Positions 41,479 to 50,863 of a stretch of DNA of 64,000 nt are shown piece after piece (the first letter of the stretch is position 1; each line of letters opens with the position of its first letter). The translations under genes were made by a program, and so were the position numbers. The notes under the pieces were generated by a model. That model made no database searches. It saw only the letters and a list, made by a program, of their open reading frames with translations, and was not told the DNA's origin. Source of the stretch: Streptomyces dioscori (GTDB lineage: Bacteria; Actinomycetota; Actinomycetes; Streptomycetales; Streptomycetaceae); assembly GCF_003024195.1 (NCBI RefSeq), contig NZ_KZ679048.1, forward strand, positions 62,001-126,000, given 5' to 3'.

Positions 41479-43779
41479 TCAACTCCCGTCCGCCGCCACC
41501 ACCACCTGGTCATGCCGACCCAGATAGCGGAACCCACCACCCTCCACCCGGTAGAGAAACCCGGCCTTCTCACCCACGAGCTGATGCCCCGCCCCATCAC
41601 GGAACCGGATCCGCTTGGCGATCCCGTCATAGCTGAGCCGGAACAACCGGTCGGCGACCCGCCCCGGTGTGACATCGCCACCGCTCCCCAGATCCGTCAG
41701 CGCACGGCTCAGCAGTCCCACCGCGTCGTAGGTCTCGGCGGCCCACGGCGCCGGATCCGTGCCGTAGCGCTCGCGGTGCGCCGCGGTGAACTGAACGGCG
41801 GTCCGGGACTTCGCCGACTGCGCCCGCGTGTACGGCGCCTCGAACAGCCAGCCCTCCGCCGCCCCGCCCGCCCCGGTGAGGAAGGCTGGCCGCATCACGG
41901 GCTCGATCGTCGCCCGCGGACCGGTGAATCCGGCGTCCGCCAGGGCACGGGCGCAGGCAGCGCCCCGGCCGGGCGAGGTGCCCGCGTACACGATCGCCCC
42001 CGGCCGGGCGGCCAGCGCGGCGGCGACGACGGGGCCGAACTCCGCGGTGCCCGCGGCGACGGTGTGCCGGGTGGCCGTGCCCCCCTGCTCGCGGCGGGGC
42101 GGGACTTCGAGCAGGTCGCGCACGAGTCCCGCCACCGTGTCGTCCGCCCGCAGGTCCTCGATGACCGCGGTACGCGTGACGGGGTGCACCCGGTGCAGAT
42201 AGTCGAGGATCGGCAGATGCCGGTAGGTACCGGGCGGCCGGGTCGCGCACAGCGTGCGCAGGTCGGTCGTGGACAGCCCGGCGGCGTCGATGTCGACCGA
42301 CACCACCACCACGGGCAGGGCCGCGGCGGCGTACGCCGAAGACGCGGCCCGTGCGGTCGCCTCGGTCGTCGGGCCGATCACCGCGAGGACCGCGGGGTCG
42401 GCGGCGACCGCGCGGGCCGCGTCCCGGGCCCTGTCCGGCACCCCGCCGTCGTCGACGGTCCTGAGCGCGAGGCGGAAGGGGGCGTCGGCACGGGCGTTGT
42501 GGGCCGCGACGGCGAGCCGTGCTCCGCGCTCGTGCGCCGTGCCGGTCGCCCGCTGCCCGCCGGTCAGGGCGGCGTGCAGCGCGAGGGTGCGGGTCGGCCG
42601 GGCGCGGGGCGCGCCGCCGGTCGCCCGCGTACGGCGCGTCAGCCAGACGGCGCCGACACCGGTGCCGCCGACGGCCGCGACTACCCCGGCGGAGACGCCG
42701 AGGAGGCGGCGACGGGAGGGCCCGAAGGGTCCGCCGGACGCCCTGTCGGAGGTCGGGGCGGAGGCGGACGCGGACGCGGGGTCCGGGCCGCTCCGGCGGG
42801 GCGGCGGATCCAGGGCGCGGGCGGACCGCTCGGCCACCAGCCGCAGCACCACGGGCGGCAGCCAGTCGCGCGGGCTCCCGGTGCCGCCGCCGCTCATATC
42901 ACCGCCTATGCCTATGCCTATGCCTATGCCGACGCCGTCGCCGATGTCGCCGCCGTGGGCGACGAGCACGTCGCGCAGTTCCGCGGCGGTCGGCCGGCGC
43001 CCCGCGTCCTTGGCCAGACAGCGTGCGACCGCTTCGCCCACCGGAGGCGGGAGTTGTCCGAGGCCCGCGAGGTCGGGCTGTTCGTGCACGGTCCGGTACA
43101 GGACGGACGCCGCGTCGCCGGTGCCGAACGGACGGCGTGCGGTCGTGGCGTAGGCCAGCACACAGCCCAGCGAGAACACGTCGCTCGCCGGACCCGCCGG
43201 GTCGCCGTCGCCGCCGCCATGCGCCCGGGTCTGCTCGGGGGAGAGATAGCCGGGCGTGCCGATCACCGCGTCCGGCGCGGTCAGCGCGGTGGCGAGCGCG
43301 CCGGAGGCGATGCCGAAGTCGATCAGCCGCGGCCCGTCGAGGGCGAGCAGGATGTTGCCGGGCTTGACGTCCCGGTGCACCAGACCGGCAGCCTGGATCC
43401 CGCTCAGCGCCTGCGCCAGGCGGGCGCCCAGGGTGAGCACGGTGGAGGGAGGCAGGGCGCCGTGCGCGTCGACGGCTTCGGCGAGGGAGGGGCCGGGTAC
43501 GAACGCGGTGGCCAGCCAGGGTGCCTGTGCGTCGGCGTCGGCAGCGGTCACCGGCACCACCCAGCGCCCTTCGAGCCCCGAGGCCAGCCGCACCTCCCTG
43601 CGGAAGCGGGCACGGAAGGCGGGGTCGGCCGCGTGTTCGGCGCGGATCACCTTCACCGCCACGAGGGCCCCGGCGGGGCTCCGCGCCAGATACACCGTGC
43701 CCATGCCGCCGGAGCCGAGCCGGGCCAGCAGCCGGTGCCCGCCCAGGGTGTCGGGGTCCTGCGCGGTGAGTGCCCGCAT
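41479..43779 (-). CDS. Receptor Ser/Thr kinase with periplasmic-binding-protein-like sensor domain (copy 1)
   Basis: The 766-residue protein has a PknB-type kinase domain at 14-270 (GSGGMGTVYLAR, VHRDVKPGNIL, DFGIA, GTPGYLSPEQ). A linker carrying a Gly-Ile repeat and a Pro-rich stretch leads to one membrane helix near residues 350-372 (RRRLLGVSAGVVAAVG). An outside domain of about 390-760 looks like the Leu/Ile/Val-binding fold (RTLALHAALTG, VLAVIGPTTEATARAASS, IVYAGTSPGRGAACARAL, AETYDAVGLL). Family members phosphorylate Ser/Thr after ligand sensing. It follows a paralogue 16 bp upstream and is probably co-transcribed. Confidence 0.88.
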   Translation of the reverse strand: MRALTAQDPDTLGGHRLLARLGSGGMGTVYLARSPAGALVAVKVIRAEHAADPAFRARFRREVRLASGLEGRWVVPVTAADADAQAPWLATAFVPGPSLAEAVDAHGALPPSTVLTLGARLAQALSGIQAAGLVHRDVKPGNILLALDGPRLIDFGIASGALATALTAPDAVIGTPGYLSPEQTRAHGGGDGDPAGPASDVFSLGCVLAYATTARRPFGTGDAASVLYRTVHEQPDLAGLGQLPPPVGEAVARCLAKDAGRRPTAAELRDVLVAHGGDIGDGVGIGIGIGIGGDMSGGGTGSPRDWLPPVVLRLVAERSARALDPPPRRSGPDPASASASAPTSDRASGGPFGPSRRRLLGVSAGVVAAVGGTGVGAVWLTRRTRATGGAPRARPTRTLALHAALTGGQRATGTAHERGARLAVAAHNARADAPFRLALRTVDDGGVPDRARDAARAVAADPAVLAVIGPTTEATARAASSAYAAAALPVVVVSVDIDAAGLSTTDLRTLCATRPPGTYRHLPILDYLHRVHPVTRTAVIEDLRADDTVAGLVRDLLEVPPRREQGGTATRHTVAAGTAEFGPVVAAALAARPGAIVYAGTSPGRGAACARALADAGFTGPRATIEPVMRPAFLTGAGGAAEGWLFEAPYTRAQSAKSRTAVQFTAAHRERYGTDPAPWAAETYDAVGLLSRALTDLGSGGDVTPGRVADRLFRLSYDGIAKRIRFRDGAGHQLVGEKAGFLYRVEGGGFRYLGRHDQVVVAADGS

Positions 43780-43795
43780 CGGCCGGTTCCCGCGT

Positions 43796-45958
43796 TCAGC
43801 CGGCCAGGCCGGCGGTACCGGCGTAGACGAACCGCCCGCCCTCGGCCCGGTAGCGGTGGACGCCGACTGCCTTCAGCTGCAGTTCCTTGTCGAAGGAGTA
43901 GGTGGTGAGCATGCCCTTGAACCGCGCCCGGGTGAGGGCCGCGGTGAGCTGGGCGCGGCTCGGCCGGGAGCCTCCCGCGGCCAGTGCCGTGAGCCGGTCG
44001 ATGACGAGGCGTGCGGTGTCGTAGGCCTCGGCCGCCCAGACTTCCGGAGCGCTGCCGTAGCGGCGCCGGTGCGCGGCGGCGAAGTCCCGGACGGGGGCAG
44101 CCTTCGGGGAGATGTACGGGGCCAGAGCCTGCCAGCCGTCCGCCTTCTCCTGTGCCGCGGCGGTGAAGGCTGCCGTCGCCGAGGACGGATCGAGGAAGCG
44201 CGGCCCCGTGAAGCCCCGTCGCGCCAGGGCCCGCGCCACCGAGCCCGCGCGTTCGGCGGTGCCCGTGTAGAACACGCCGTCCACCCCGTGGTCGAGCATG
44301 TCGGCGACCACGGCCCCGGGATCCGTCGCGGTGGCCGGTACGGCACGGATGTACAGATCGCTGCGCACGGTGTCGGCGGCGTTCCGGGCGGCCGTGACCA
44401 GTTCCCAGCCCGGGACGCGGCCCGCCCGGTCGGCCAGCAGGCCCGGACGGCGTACCCCTTGGGCACGCAGTTCCGGGATGGTGGCGTAGGCGGTGTACGC
44501 GGCGAGCGGCGCGGTACGGAAGTAGCAGCGGGCCGGGGCCAGCAGGACGTCCTGGGCGGCGCTGAACGACAGCTCGGAGACGCTGAGCAGGGGCAGCCCC
44601 GCTCCCTCGTACACCTCCAGCGCGGCGGTGACGGACTCCGCGCCGGTGGGTCCGATGACGGCGAGAACATCGCGGTCACCGGTCAGCCGCTGGGCGCCGC
44701 GCAGGGAGTCCGCACTCCGGCCGCGGTCGTCGACGACGTCCAGTTCGAGCGGGAACGGTCTCTTGCGGCGGGCCCGGTACTCCTCGACGGCCAGCCGCAC
44801 GCCCCGCTCCTGGGCCCGCCCGGCCGCTTTCCGCGGCCCGCTGAGGTCCGCGTGCAGGCCGAGGACCCAGGGGCGTGTGCCGCTGCCCGCCGCGGACCCG
44901 CCGTCCTCGCGCAGCGCCGCCCAGGCCGCGGTGCCACCGCCGGCGGCCAGCAGAGCGGCACCGCCGGCCAGCAGGATCCGCCGCCGCGCGGGCGCCGCGC
45001 GGTCGGCGGTGGTTCGAGCCGGGGGTGCGTCGGAGGCGGACGGGGGAACCTCGGTCGGCTCGATGCCGGGCAGGGCCAGCATCTCCGCGGACCGGTCGAC
45101 CACCATCCGCACCACCGGGTCCGGCAGCCAGTCGACGGCCCTCGGAGGAGCGTCCTCCGGAAGGAGGGTGTCGATCTCGTCGGCCGAGGGCCGTGCCGAC
45201 GGGTCCTTGGCGAGGCAGCGCTCCAGCAGGTCCCGCAGCGCGGTGTCCTCGACGCCGTCCAGCGCGGGCCGGTCGTGCACCGTGCGGTACAGGACGGCGT
45301 CCACCGCGCCGCCGCCGAACGGCAGCCGGCCCGTGGTCGCGTACGCCAGTACGCAGCCCAGGGCGAACACGTCGCTCGCGGGCGTGACCGGCTGGGCCCG
45401 CGCCTGCTCGGGGGAGAGGAAGCCGGGGGTGCCGACGACCATCAGCTCCGAGGTCAGCTCGGTCGCGTCGGCCGCGGTGGGGCGCGCGATACCGAAGTCG
45501 ATCAGGCGCGGCCCGTCGGGGGCCAGCAGGATGTTGCCCGGTTTGACGTCCCGGTGCACCAGCCCCGCGCGGTGCACCGCCCCCAGCGCCCGCGCCAGGA
45601 CCTTGCCCAGCACCCGTGCCGCCCTGACCGGCAGGGGCCCGCACAGGGCGACCGCCTCGGCCAGCGAGGGGCCCGGTACGAACGCCGTGGCCAGCCAGGG
45701 CGCTTCGGCCTCGACGTCGGCGCCCAGCACCGGCACCACCCAGGGGCTGTCCACCTGCCGCGCGGAGGCCGCCTCCCGGCGGAAGCGCGCCCGGAAGTCG
45801 GGCTCCTCGGCGTACTCGGGCTGGATCACCTTCACCGCGGCGAGGTCCCCGCCGGTGGCGCGGGCCAGGTAGACGACGCCCATGCCGCCCGCGCCCAGCC
45901 GTCCCAGCAGCCGGTACCCGGCCAGGTGCGAGGTGTCGGAGGTCACCAACCGCTCCAT
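43796..45958 (-). CDS. Receptor Ser/Thr kinase with periplasmic-binding-protein-like sensor domain (copy 2)
   Basis: This 720-residue paralogue has the same layout: a kinase domain (GAGGMGVVYLARA, VHRDVKPGNIL, DFGIARPT, GTPGFLSPEQARAQ), a short linker, one membrane helix (RRRILLAGGAALLAAGGGTAAW) and an outer ligand-binding domain (WVLGLHADLSG, VLAVIGPTGAESVTAALEVYE, GVFYTGTAERAG, WAAEAYDTARL). The kinase domains are close to copy 1, but the sensor domains have diverged, so they may read different ligands. The ATG at 45958 shares a base with the lipoprotein stop and has AAGGGTGG 6 bases upstream; a GTG one codon earlier is possible. Confidence 0.88.
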   Translation of the reverse strand: MERLVTSDTSHLAGYRLLGRLGAGGMGVVYLARATGGDLAAVKVIQPEYAEEPDFRARFRREAASARQVDSPWVVPVLGADVEAEAPWLATAFVPGPSLAEAVALCGPLPVRAARVLGKVLARALGAVHRAGLVHRDVKPGNILLAPDGPRLIDFGIARPTAADATELTSELMVVGTPGFLSPEQARAQPVTPASDVFALGCVLAYATTGRLPFGGGAVDAVLYRTVHDRPALDGVEDTALRDLLERCLAKDPSARPSADEIDTLLPEDAPPRAVDWLPDPVVRMVVDRSAEMLALPGIEPTEVPPSASDAPPARTTADRAAPARRRILLAGGAALLAAGGGTAAWAALREDGGSAAGSGTRPWVLGLHADLSGPRKAAGRAQERGVRLAVEEYRARRKRPFPLELDVVDDRGRSADSLRGAQRLTGDRDVLAVIGPTGAESVTAALEVYEGAGLPLLSVSELSFSAAQDVLLAPARCYFRTAPLAAYTAYATIPELRAQGVRRPGLLADRAGRVPGWELVTAARNAADTVRSDLYIRAVPATATDPGAVVADMLDHGVDGVFYTGTAERAGSVARALARRGFTGPRFLDPSSATAAFTAAAQEKADGWQALAPYISPKAAPVRDFAAAHRRRYGSAPEVWAAEAYDTARLVIDRLTALAAGGSRPSRAQLTAALTRARFKGMLTTYSFDKELQLKAVGVHRYRAEGGRFVYAGTAGLAG

Positions 45959-46941
45959 CACGAACCACCCTTCGTACCGGGCTCCGGCGTACCGGGCTCC
46001 GTGCCAGATCCCGTATCAGGCCCTGCACCAGGCCCTTCATCAGGTGCTTTGTCGCGCCCGATCTCCTTCTCGGTCCGCACCACCACCCGTACCAGCGAGT
46101 CGCGGACGAGCGTCTGGACCTCGTCCGTGGTGCGTCCTTCGCCGCCGCACGCGGACGCCGACATCACCACGGGACCGAGCGCGGCCTGCCGCCAGAAGTA
46201 CGGGTACGGTCCGCCGCGGGTCTCGCTGCGGCACTCACCGGTCTCCAGCAGGGAGTCGTCGAGGTCGGCGTTGCCGCCCTCGCCCTGCCCGAACGCGTAC
46301 GAGTAGAGGTTCGTCAGCCGCTCGCCCGGCCGCAGGACCTGTTCCCGGCAGCCGAGCGCCTCCTCCAGCATCCGGGCCTGCTCCCACGCGGCGTCCAGGG
46401 CGGTGCGGTGCACGGTGATCGTCGTGGACAGCCGTACCGCCCCCTTGCCGCCGTTCTTCTCGGCGGGCAGCCAGAAGTAGCGGGTCCGCGTGGCCAGCAC
46501 GTCCCCGGGCGTCTTCTCAAGCTGCCACGCGCAGTTCTCCGTGAGGTGCGACCAGTGCCCGGGGGCGGCCTCGTAGGGCACGGCCGGCCGCACGTCCGCA
46601 CCGAACAGGGCCGCGTCGGGGATCAGCCGACCGATGACGGCCTGCCCCTGGGCGGCCGTGGTGGGGTACTTGGCCGGGTCGGTCAGCGTTTCGAGCGACG
46701 ATCCGGAGGCGGCGGCCGGGGCGTCCGTCCCGGCCTCGGGGGAGCCGTCGCCCTGCCCGCCCTCCTCCGCGCGCTCGGTCGCGGAGGACCGTGTCCCCGG
46801 CCCGTCGCCGTGGCCGTCGTGGCCGTCGTTCCCGGCGGTGCACCCGGCGACGAGCACGGAGCCGACGAGTAAGGAGCCGACGAGTAAGGGGTTCACCGCC
46901 GTAAGAATTCCGCACACCCGCAGTCGCCTCGCCCGTGCCAC
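45958..46941 (-). CDS. Lipoprotein of unknown function upstream of the kinase pair
   Basis: The 327-residue protein has a lipoprotein signal (LLVGSLLVGSVLVAGCTAG) and a His/Gly/Asp-rich linker. The folded domain (residues 95-290) includes TENCAWQLEKTPGDVLATRTRYF, ALGCREQVLRPGERL and SSACGGEGRTTDE-like segments with paired cysteines. I do not recognise the family. Its stop overlaps the kinase start, so it is coupled to the two receptor kinases. It may be an accessory binding protein at the membrane. The GTG at 46941 has a GGTGGGGAT stretch upstream; other starts are possible. Confidence 0.65.
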   Translation of the reverse strand: MARARRLRVCGILTAVNPLLVGSLLVGSVLVAGCTAGNDGHDGHGDGPGTRSSATERAEEGGQGDGSPEAGTDAPAAASGSSLETLTDPAKYPTTAAQGQAVIGRLIPDAALFGADVRPAVPYEAAPGHWSHLTENCAWQLEKTPGDVLATRTRYFWLPAEKNGGKGAVRLSTTITVHRTALDAAWEQARMLEEALGCREQVLRPGERLTNLYSYAFGQGEGGNADLDDSLLETGECRSETRGGPYPYFWRQAALGPVVMSASACGGEGRTTDEVQTLVRDSLVRVVVRTEKEIGRDKAPDEGPGAGPDTGSGTEPGTPEPGTKGGS

Positions 46942-47134
46942 ATCCCCACCCCCATGCCCACGCCCTGAAGCCCGCACCTCGTACACCTACCGATGCCGGG
47001 GCAGTGCCCTCCGGTTCCCGTGAACGCGACCGGGCAGCCGGGGGAGAGCGTAGGGCCAGGAGGCGTCAACGGCCCATAGGGGAAGGGGAGTTGCCGATGA
47101 GTCGGAGGCCGGTGGCAGGGGCACGGCACCGCCC

Positions 47135-48574
47135 TCAGGGGGTGTCGCGGACCAGCGGGATCGTCAGCGTGAACGTCGTCGTCCCCGGCCGGCTCCGTAC
47201 GTCGATGGTGCCGCCGTGGGCCCGGACCAGGGAGCGGGCCACCGCGAGGCCCAGGCCGCTGCCGCCACGGTCCCGGCTGCGGGCCTTGTCGATCCGGAAG
47301 AAGCGGTCGAAGACGCGCTCCTGGTCGGCGGCCGGGATGCCGGGCCCGGAGTCGGTGACCCGCACGACGGCCGCCCCGGACGAGACGGACACCTCCACGG
47401 CGACCTCGGTGCCGGCGGGGGTGTGCACGGCGGCGTTGGTGAGGAGGTTGTCGAGGACCTGCCGGATACGCAGGACGTCGAGCCGCAGCCGCACCGGGCC
47501 GGACGCGGTCGTCACGGTCAGCGGACGGTCCGCGTGGGTGGCCCGGAAGGCGTCCGCGGCCTGCCGCACCAGCTCCGCGAGGTCGGCGTCCTCCAGCCGC
47601 AGCGGCGCTTCCACCTCCGCGGCGTCCAGGCGGGCGAGCAGCAGCAGATCGTCGAGGAGCACACCCATCCGGGCGGCCTCGGCGCGCAGCCTGGCCAGGT
47701 GCTTGTCCCGCTCGCCGGGCTCGTTGGCCGCCGCGTACTGGAAGAGGTCCGCGTAACCGCGTACCGACATCAGGGGCGTACGCAGCTCGTGCGAGGCGTC
47801 CGCGACGAAGCGGCGCAGTCGCTGCTCGGCCTCCGTGCGGACGGCGAGGGAGTCGTCGATGTGCTCCAGCATGGTGTTGAACGCGGTGCGCAGCTCCTCG
47901 ACCTCCGGGCCGCCGTTGCCGCGGTCGGCGCGCACCGGCAGCCGGGCCGAGTCGGTGAAGTCGTGCGAGGTGATGCCGCGGGCGGTGTGCGCCATGTCGC
48001 TGAGCGGCTGCAGACCGCGGCGCAGCACCGCGCGCCCGAACACCACGAGGCCGAGCAGCGCGAGGGCGAACGCGACGACCTGGACCGTGACGAGCTGGTC
48101 CATGGTGTCCTCGATGTCCTCCAGCGGCGCCGCGGTGACCAGCACGACGCCCTGGCCGATCTTGCAGGCACGCAGCCGGTACGCGCCCTCGTCCTCGATG
48201 CGTGTGGTGTGGGACATCTCCGTCGCCCCCGCCTCGGCCAGCGACTCGGCGAAGGAGGTGAGCTCGACGGTGTCCTTCGGTACGTCACTGGGTTTGCGGA
48301 GCACGGCGGAGTCGCCCGAGACGTCGTACACCGCGGTGTACCAGCCGTAGTAGGGCCGGCGCTCCACCGTGCCGTGCGCCTGGGCGTCCTTGGACTGGGT
48401 GGTCTGGACGAGCTTCATCTGGTCGTTGAGCTGGCGTTCCAGATAGTCCCGCATGTACGTCGACAGCGCCGTGCCGACCACGGCGAAGACGACCAGCGAG
48501 AGCACGCCCATGCCGAGCGCGAGCCGGGTGCCGAGGCGGAGCCTGCGGTAGGTGTCGCGGAGCCTGCCGATCAC
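47135..48574 (-). CDS. Sensor histidine kinase of the flavoprotein locus
   Basis: This 479-residue kinase has two membrane helices (about 16-38 and 165-187) around a 125-residue outside sensor, a HAMP domain (about 188-250), HisKA with the phospho-His in ADASHELRTPL, and an HATPase domain (DNLLTNAAVHTP, DSGPGIP, GSGLGLAVARSL). The sensor (ACKIGQGVVLVTAAPLEDIEDT) belongs to no family I recognise. It overlaps the response regulator stop by 4 bases. The divergent genes encode redox flavoproteins, suggesting a redox or envelope signal, which is inference. Confidence 0.93.
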   Translation of the reverse strand: MIGRLRDTYRRLRLGTRLALGMGVLSLVVFAVVGTALSTYMRDYLERQLNDQMKLVQTTQSKDAQAHGTVERRPYYGWYTAVYDVSGDSAVLRKPSDVPKDTVELTSFAESLAEAGATEMSHTTRIEDEGAYRLRACKIGQGVVLVTAAPLEDIEDTMDQLVTVQVVAFALALLGLVVFGRAVLRRGLQPLSDMAHTARGITSHDFTDSARLPVRADRGNGGPEVEELRTAFNTMLEHIDDSLAVRTEAEQRLRRFVADASHELRTPLMSVRGYADLFQYAAANEPGERDKHLARLRAEAARMGVLLDDLLLLARLDAAEVEAPLRLEDADLAELVRQAADAFRATHADRPLTVTTASGPVRLRLDVLRIRQVLDNLLTNAAVHTPAGTEVAVEVSVSSGAAVVRVTDSGPGIPAADQERVFDRFFRIDKARSRDRGGSGLGLAVARSLVRAHGGTIDVRSRPGTTTFTLTIPLVRDTP

Positions 48575-49311
48575 TCGGCGACCTGCCGGACGACGTATCC
48601 GACGCCCCGTACGGTGTGGATCAGCTGCGGCTCGTCGTCCTTGTCGTCGCCGGTCGTCGTGTCGGGGTCGCCGTCGAGTTTGCGGCGCAGCCGGCTGATG
48701 ACCAGCTCCACCACGTTCGAGCGGCCCCCGAAGCCGTACTCCCAGACGTGGTCGAGGATCTGGGCCTTGGTGAGTACCGTCGGCGACTTGCGCATCAGAT
48801 AGCGCAGCACCTCGTACTCGGTCGGGGTGAGTGTCAGCAGCCGCTCGCCGCGGCGCACCTCGCGGGTGTCCTCGTCCATCGTCAGGTCCGCCACCGCCAG
48901 CACGGACCGCTGGAAGGCGGGTCCCGCGCTGCGGCGCAGCACGGTCCGCAGCCGGGCCATGAGTTCCTCCACCGCGAACGGTTTGACGAGGTAGTCGTCA
49001 CCGCCCCGGGTGAGGCCCGCGACCCGGTCCGCCACACCGTCCCGGGCGGTCAGGAAGACCACCGGGACCATCGTCCCCGACAGGCGCAGCCGGTCCAGGA
49101 CGGCGAAGCCGTCGAGCCCCGGCAGCATCAGGTCGAGCACCACGATGTCCGGATGGAACTCGGCGGCGCGGTGCAGCGCCTCCTCACCGGAGTTCGCGGT
49201 GACCGCCTCCCAGCCCTCGTAGCGGGCGACCGTCGCGACCAGGTCGGCGATGGGCGGGTCGTCGTCCACGACGAGAAGTCGTACTTTTTCCACGTGCCCA
49301 TAGTGCTTCAC
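48571..49311 (-). CDS. OmpR-family response regulator
   Basis: The 246-residue protein has a receiver domain (LLVVDDDPPIADLV, phospho-Asp in DIVVLDLMLPG, Lys in DYLVKPF) and a winged-helix output domain (LTPTEYEVLRYLMRKSPTVLTKAQILDHVW, VRGVGYVVR). It is the first gene of the two-component operon. The frame allows GTG starts at 49311 and 49293; the shorter one gives MEKVRLLVVDDD. Three direct AGGACCC repeats in the divergent gap are good candidate sites. Confidence 0.92.
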   Translation of the reverse strand: MKHYGHVEKVRLLVVDDDPPIADLVATVARYEGWEAVTANSGEEALHRAAEFHPDIVVLDLMLPGLDGFAVLDRLRLSGTMVPVVFLTARDGVADRVAGLTRGGDDYLVKPFAVEELMARLRTVLRRSAGPAFQRSVLAVADLTMDEDTREVRRGERLLTLTPTEYEVLRYLMRKSPTVLTKAQILDHVWEYGFGGRSNVVELVISRLRRKLDGDPDTTTGDDKDDEPQLIHTVRGVGYVVRQVAE

Positions 49312-49418
49312 GTGGCCGAATGCGTCATGGGCGAGGGCGCTCCGGGACCGGATCGATAAACACTTGAAAGTTCATCGACAGGAAAACGACAGGGTTGGCG
49401 AGGCAGGCTCGGAGTCCC

Positions 49419-49466
49419 AGGACCCGAATGAGGGATCCAGGACCCTGATCAGGGGTCCGAGGACCC
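49419..49466. promoter_or_regulatory. Three AGGACCC direct repeats before the reductase operon
   Basis: AGGACCC occurs at 49419, 49439 and 49460, in steps of 20 and 21 bp, within the 174-bp divergent gap. Two-turn spacing puts all three on one face of the helix, as for OmpR-type regulators. Binding by the adjacent regulator is inferred. Confidence 0.6.
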
Positions 49467-49485
49467 GATCAAGGAGTTGCCGTCC

Positions 49486-50826
49486 GTGACGACTGTCCAG
49501 ACGACCGTTCCGCCGCCGACCGCGGCGGTGCGCCCCAAGACGGTGGCCCGCGCCGGCCTGTACGGCGTGCTGGCCCTGAACGTGGTCGTGGTGACCGTGT
49601 TCTTCATCCAGGCAGGCTTCGCCTCGAACGCCCTCATCGTGCTGGGCAGACTCGCCGGCCTGTACGGCGCGCTCCTGATGGCCTTCCAGCTGCTGCTGGT
49701 CGCCCGGCTGCCGTGGTTCGACCGCCGGATCGGCATGGACCGGCTGACCTCCTGGCACCGCTGGGTCGGCTTCGGCCTGCTCTTCACCCTGCTCGGGCAC
49801 GCCGTCTTCATCACCTTCGGCTACGCCCAGTCGTCCTCGATGGACCCGGTGAACCAGCTCGTGGACCTCGGGCAGACCGTCGAGGGCGTGTTCCGCGCGA
49901 TCGTCGCGCTCGGCCTGATCCTCGTGATCGGCGGGGTCTCGGCCCGCTTCGCCCGCCGCAGGCTCGCGTACGAGACCTGGCACTTCATCCACCTGTACAC
50001 GTACGTCGCCGTGGTGCTGGCGTTCACGCACCAGGTCGCGGCCGGTACGACGTTCACCGCGTCGTCCGCCGCCACGACGTACTGGTACGTGCTGTGGGGC
50101 GTCGCCCTCGGCGCGGTGCTCCTCGGCCGGGTCGTGCTGCCGCTGTGGCGGAACACGCGCCACCAGCTGCGGGTCTCCGCCGTGGTGCCCGAGTCCGACA
50201 CCGTCGTCTCCGTCCACATCACGGGACGCGACCTCGACCGGCTGCCGGCCCGCGCCGGGCAGTTCTTCCTGTGGCGGTTCCTCACCAAGGACCGCTGGTG
50301 GCAGGCCAACCCGTTCTCCCTGTCGGCGGCCCCCGACGGCCGCTCGCTGCGGCTCACCGCCAAGACGGCCGGTGACGGCACCGCCGCCCTGCGGCACCTC
50401 AAGGTGGGCACGCGGGTCTTCGCCGAGGGCCCGTACGGCGCCTTCACCGCGATGCACCGCACCCGCCCCGAGGCCGTACTCATCGCCGGCGGCGTCGGTG
50501 TCACGCCGATCCGGGCCCTGCTGGAGGAAGTGCACGGGCACGCCGTGGTCATCTACCGGGTGGGCTCCGACCGGGACGCGGTCCTGTACGAGGAACTGCG
50601 CGAACTCGCCCACGCCAAGGGCGCCGAACTGCACCTGGTGTCCGGTCCTGTCAGCCCCGACAAGCTGGCCCCGGCCGAGCTGGCCCGGCTCGTCCCGGAC
50701 ATCGGCGACCGTGACGTGTTCCTGTGCGGGCCCCCGCCGATGATGAACGCGGTCCTCGGCAGCCTGCGCGAGCTGGGCGTACCCAAGCCGCAGATCCATT
50801 TCGAGCGCTTCAGCCTGGCGGGCTGA
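49486..50826 (+). CDS. Ferric-reductase-like transmembrane flavoprotein (FAD/NAD oxidoreductase)
   Basis: The 446-residue protein has about six membrane helices (residues 20-215) with His residues in WHRWVGFGLLFTLLGHAVF and TWHFIHLYTYVAVVLAFTHQV that fit two haems. An FAD-binding barrel follows (ARAGQFFLWRF, NPFSLSAAPDG), then an NAD(P)-binding domain (VLIAGGVGVTPIRALLEE, C-terminal VFLCGPPPMM). It should move electrons from NAD(P)H across the membrane. The GTG at 49486 follows AAGGAG at 9 bases. The next two genes encode an FMN-binding protein and its flavinylating enzyme, so its electrons may go to an extracytoplasmic FMN carrier. Confidence 0.9.
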   Translation: MTTVQTTVPPPTAAVRPKTVARAGLYGVLALNVVVVTVFFIQAGFASNALIVLGRLAGLYGALLMAFQLLLVARLPWFDRRIGMDRLTSWHRWVGFGLLFTLLGHAVFITFGYAQSSSMDPVNQLVDLGQTVEGVFRAIVALGLILVIGGVSARFARRRLAYETWHFIHLYTYVAVVLAFTHQVAAGTTFTASSAATTYWYVLWGVALGAVLLGRVVLPLWRNTRHQLRVSAVVPESDTVVSVHITGRDLDRLPARAGQFFLWRFLTKDRWWQANPFSLSAAPDGRSLRLTAKTAGDGTAALRHLKVGTRVFAEGPYGAFTAMHRTRPEAVLIAGGVGVTPIRALLEEVHGHAVVIYRVGSDRDAVLYEELRELAHAKGAELHLVSGPVSPDKLAPAELARLVPDIGDRDVFLCGPPPMMNAVLGSLRELGVPKPQIHFERFSLAG

Positions 50827-50863
50827 GAGACATCGTGAGCGGGATGAGGATGAGAGAGACATC

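Noticed and set aside
43256-46306. 1016-codon plus-strand open frame
   Set aside because: It is antisense to the two kinase genes and the lipoprotein, with Arg/Pro/Gly-rich nonsense composition.
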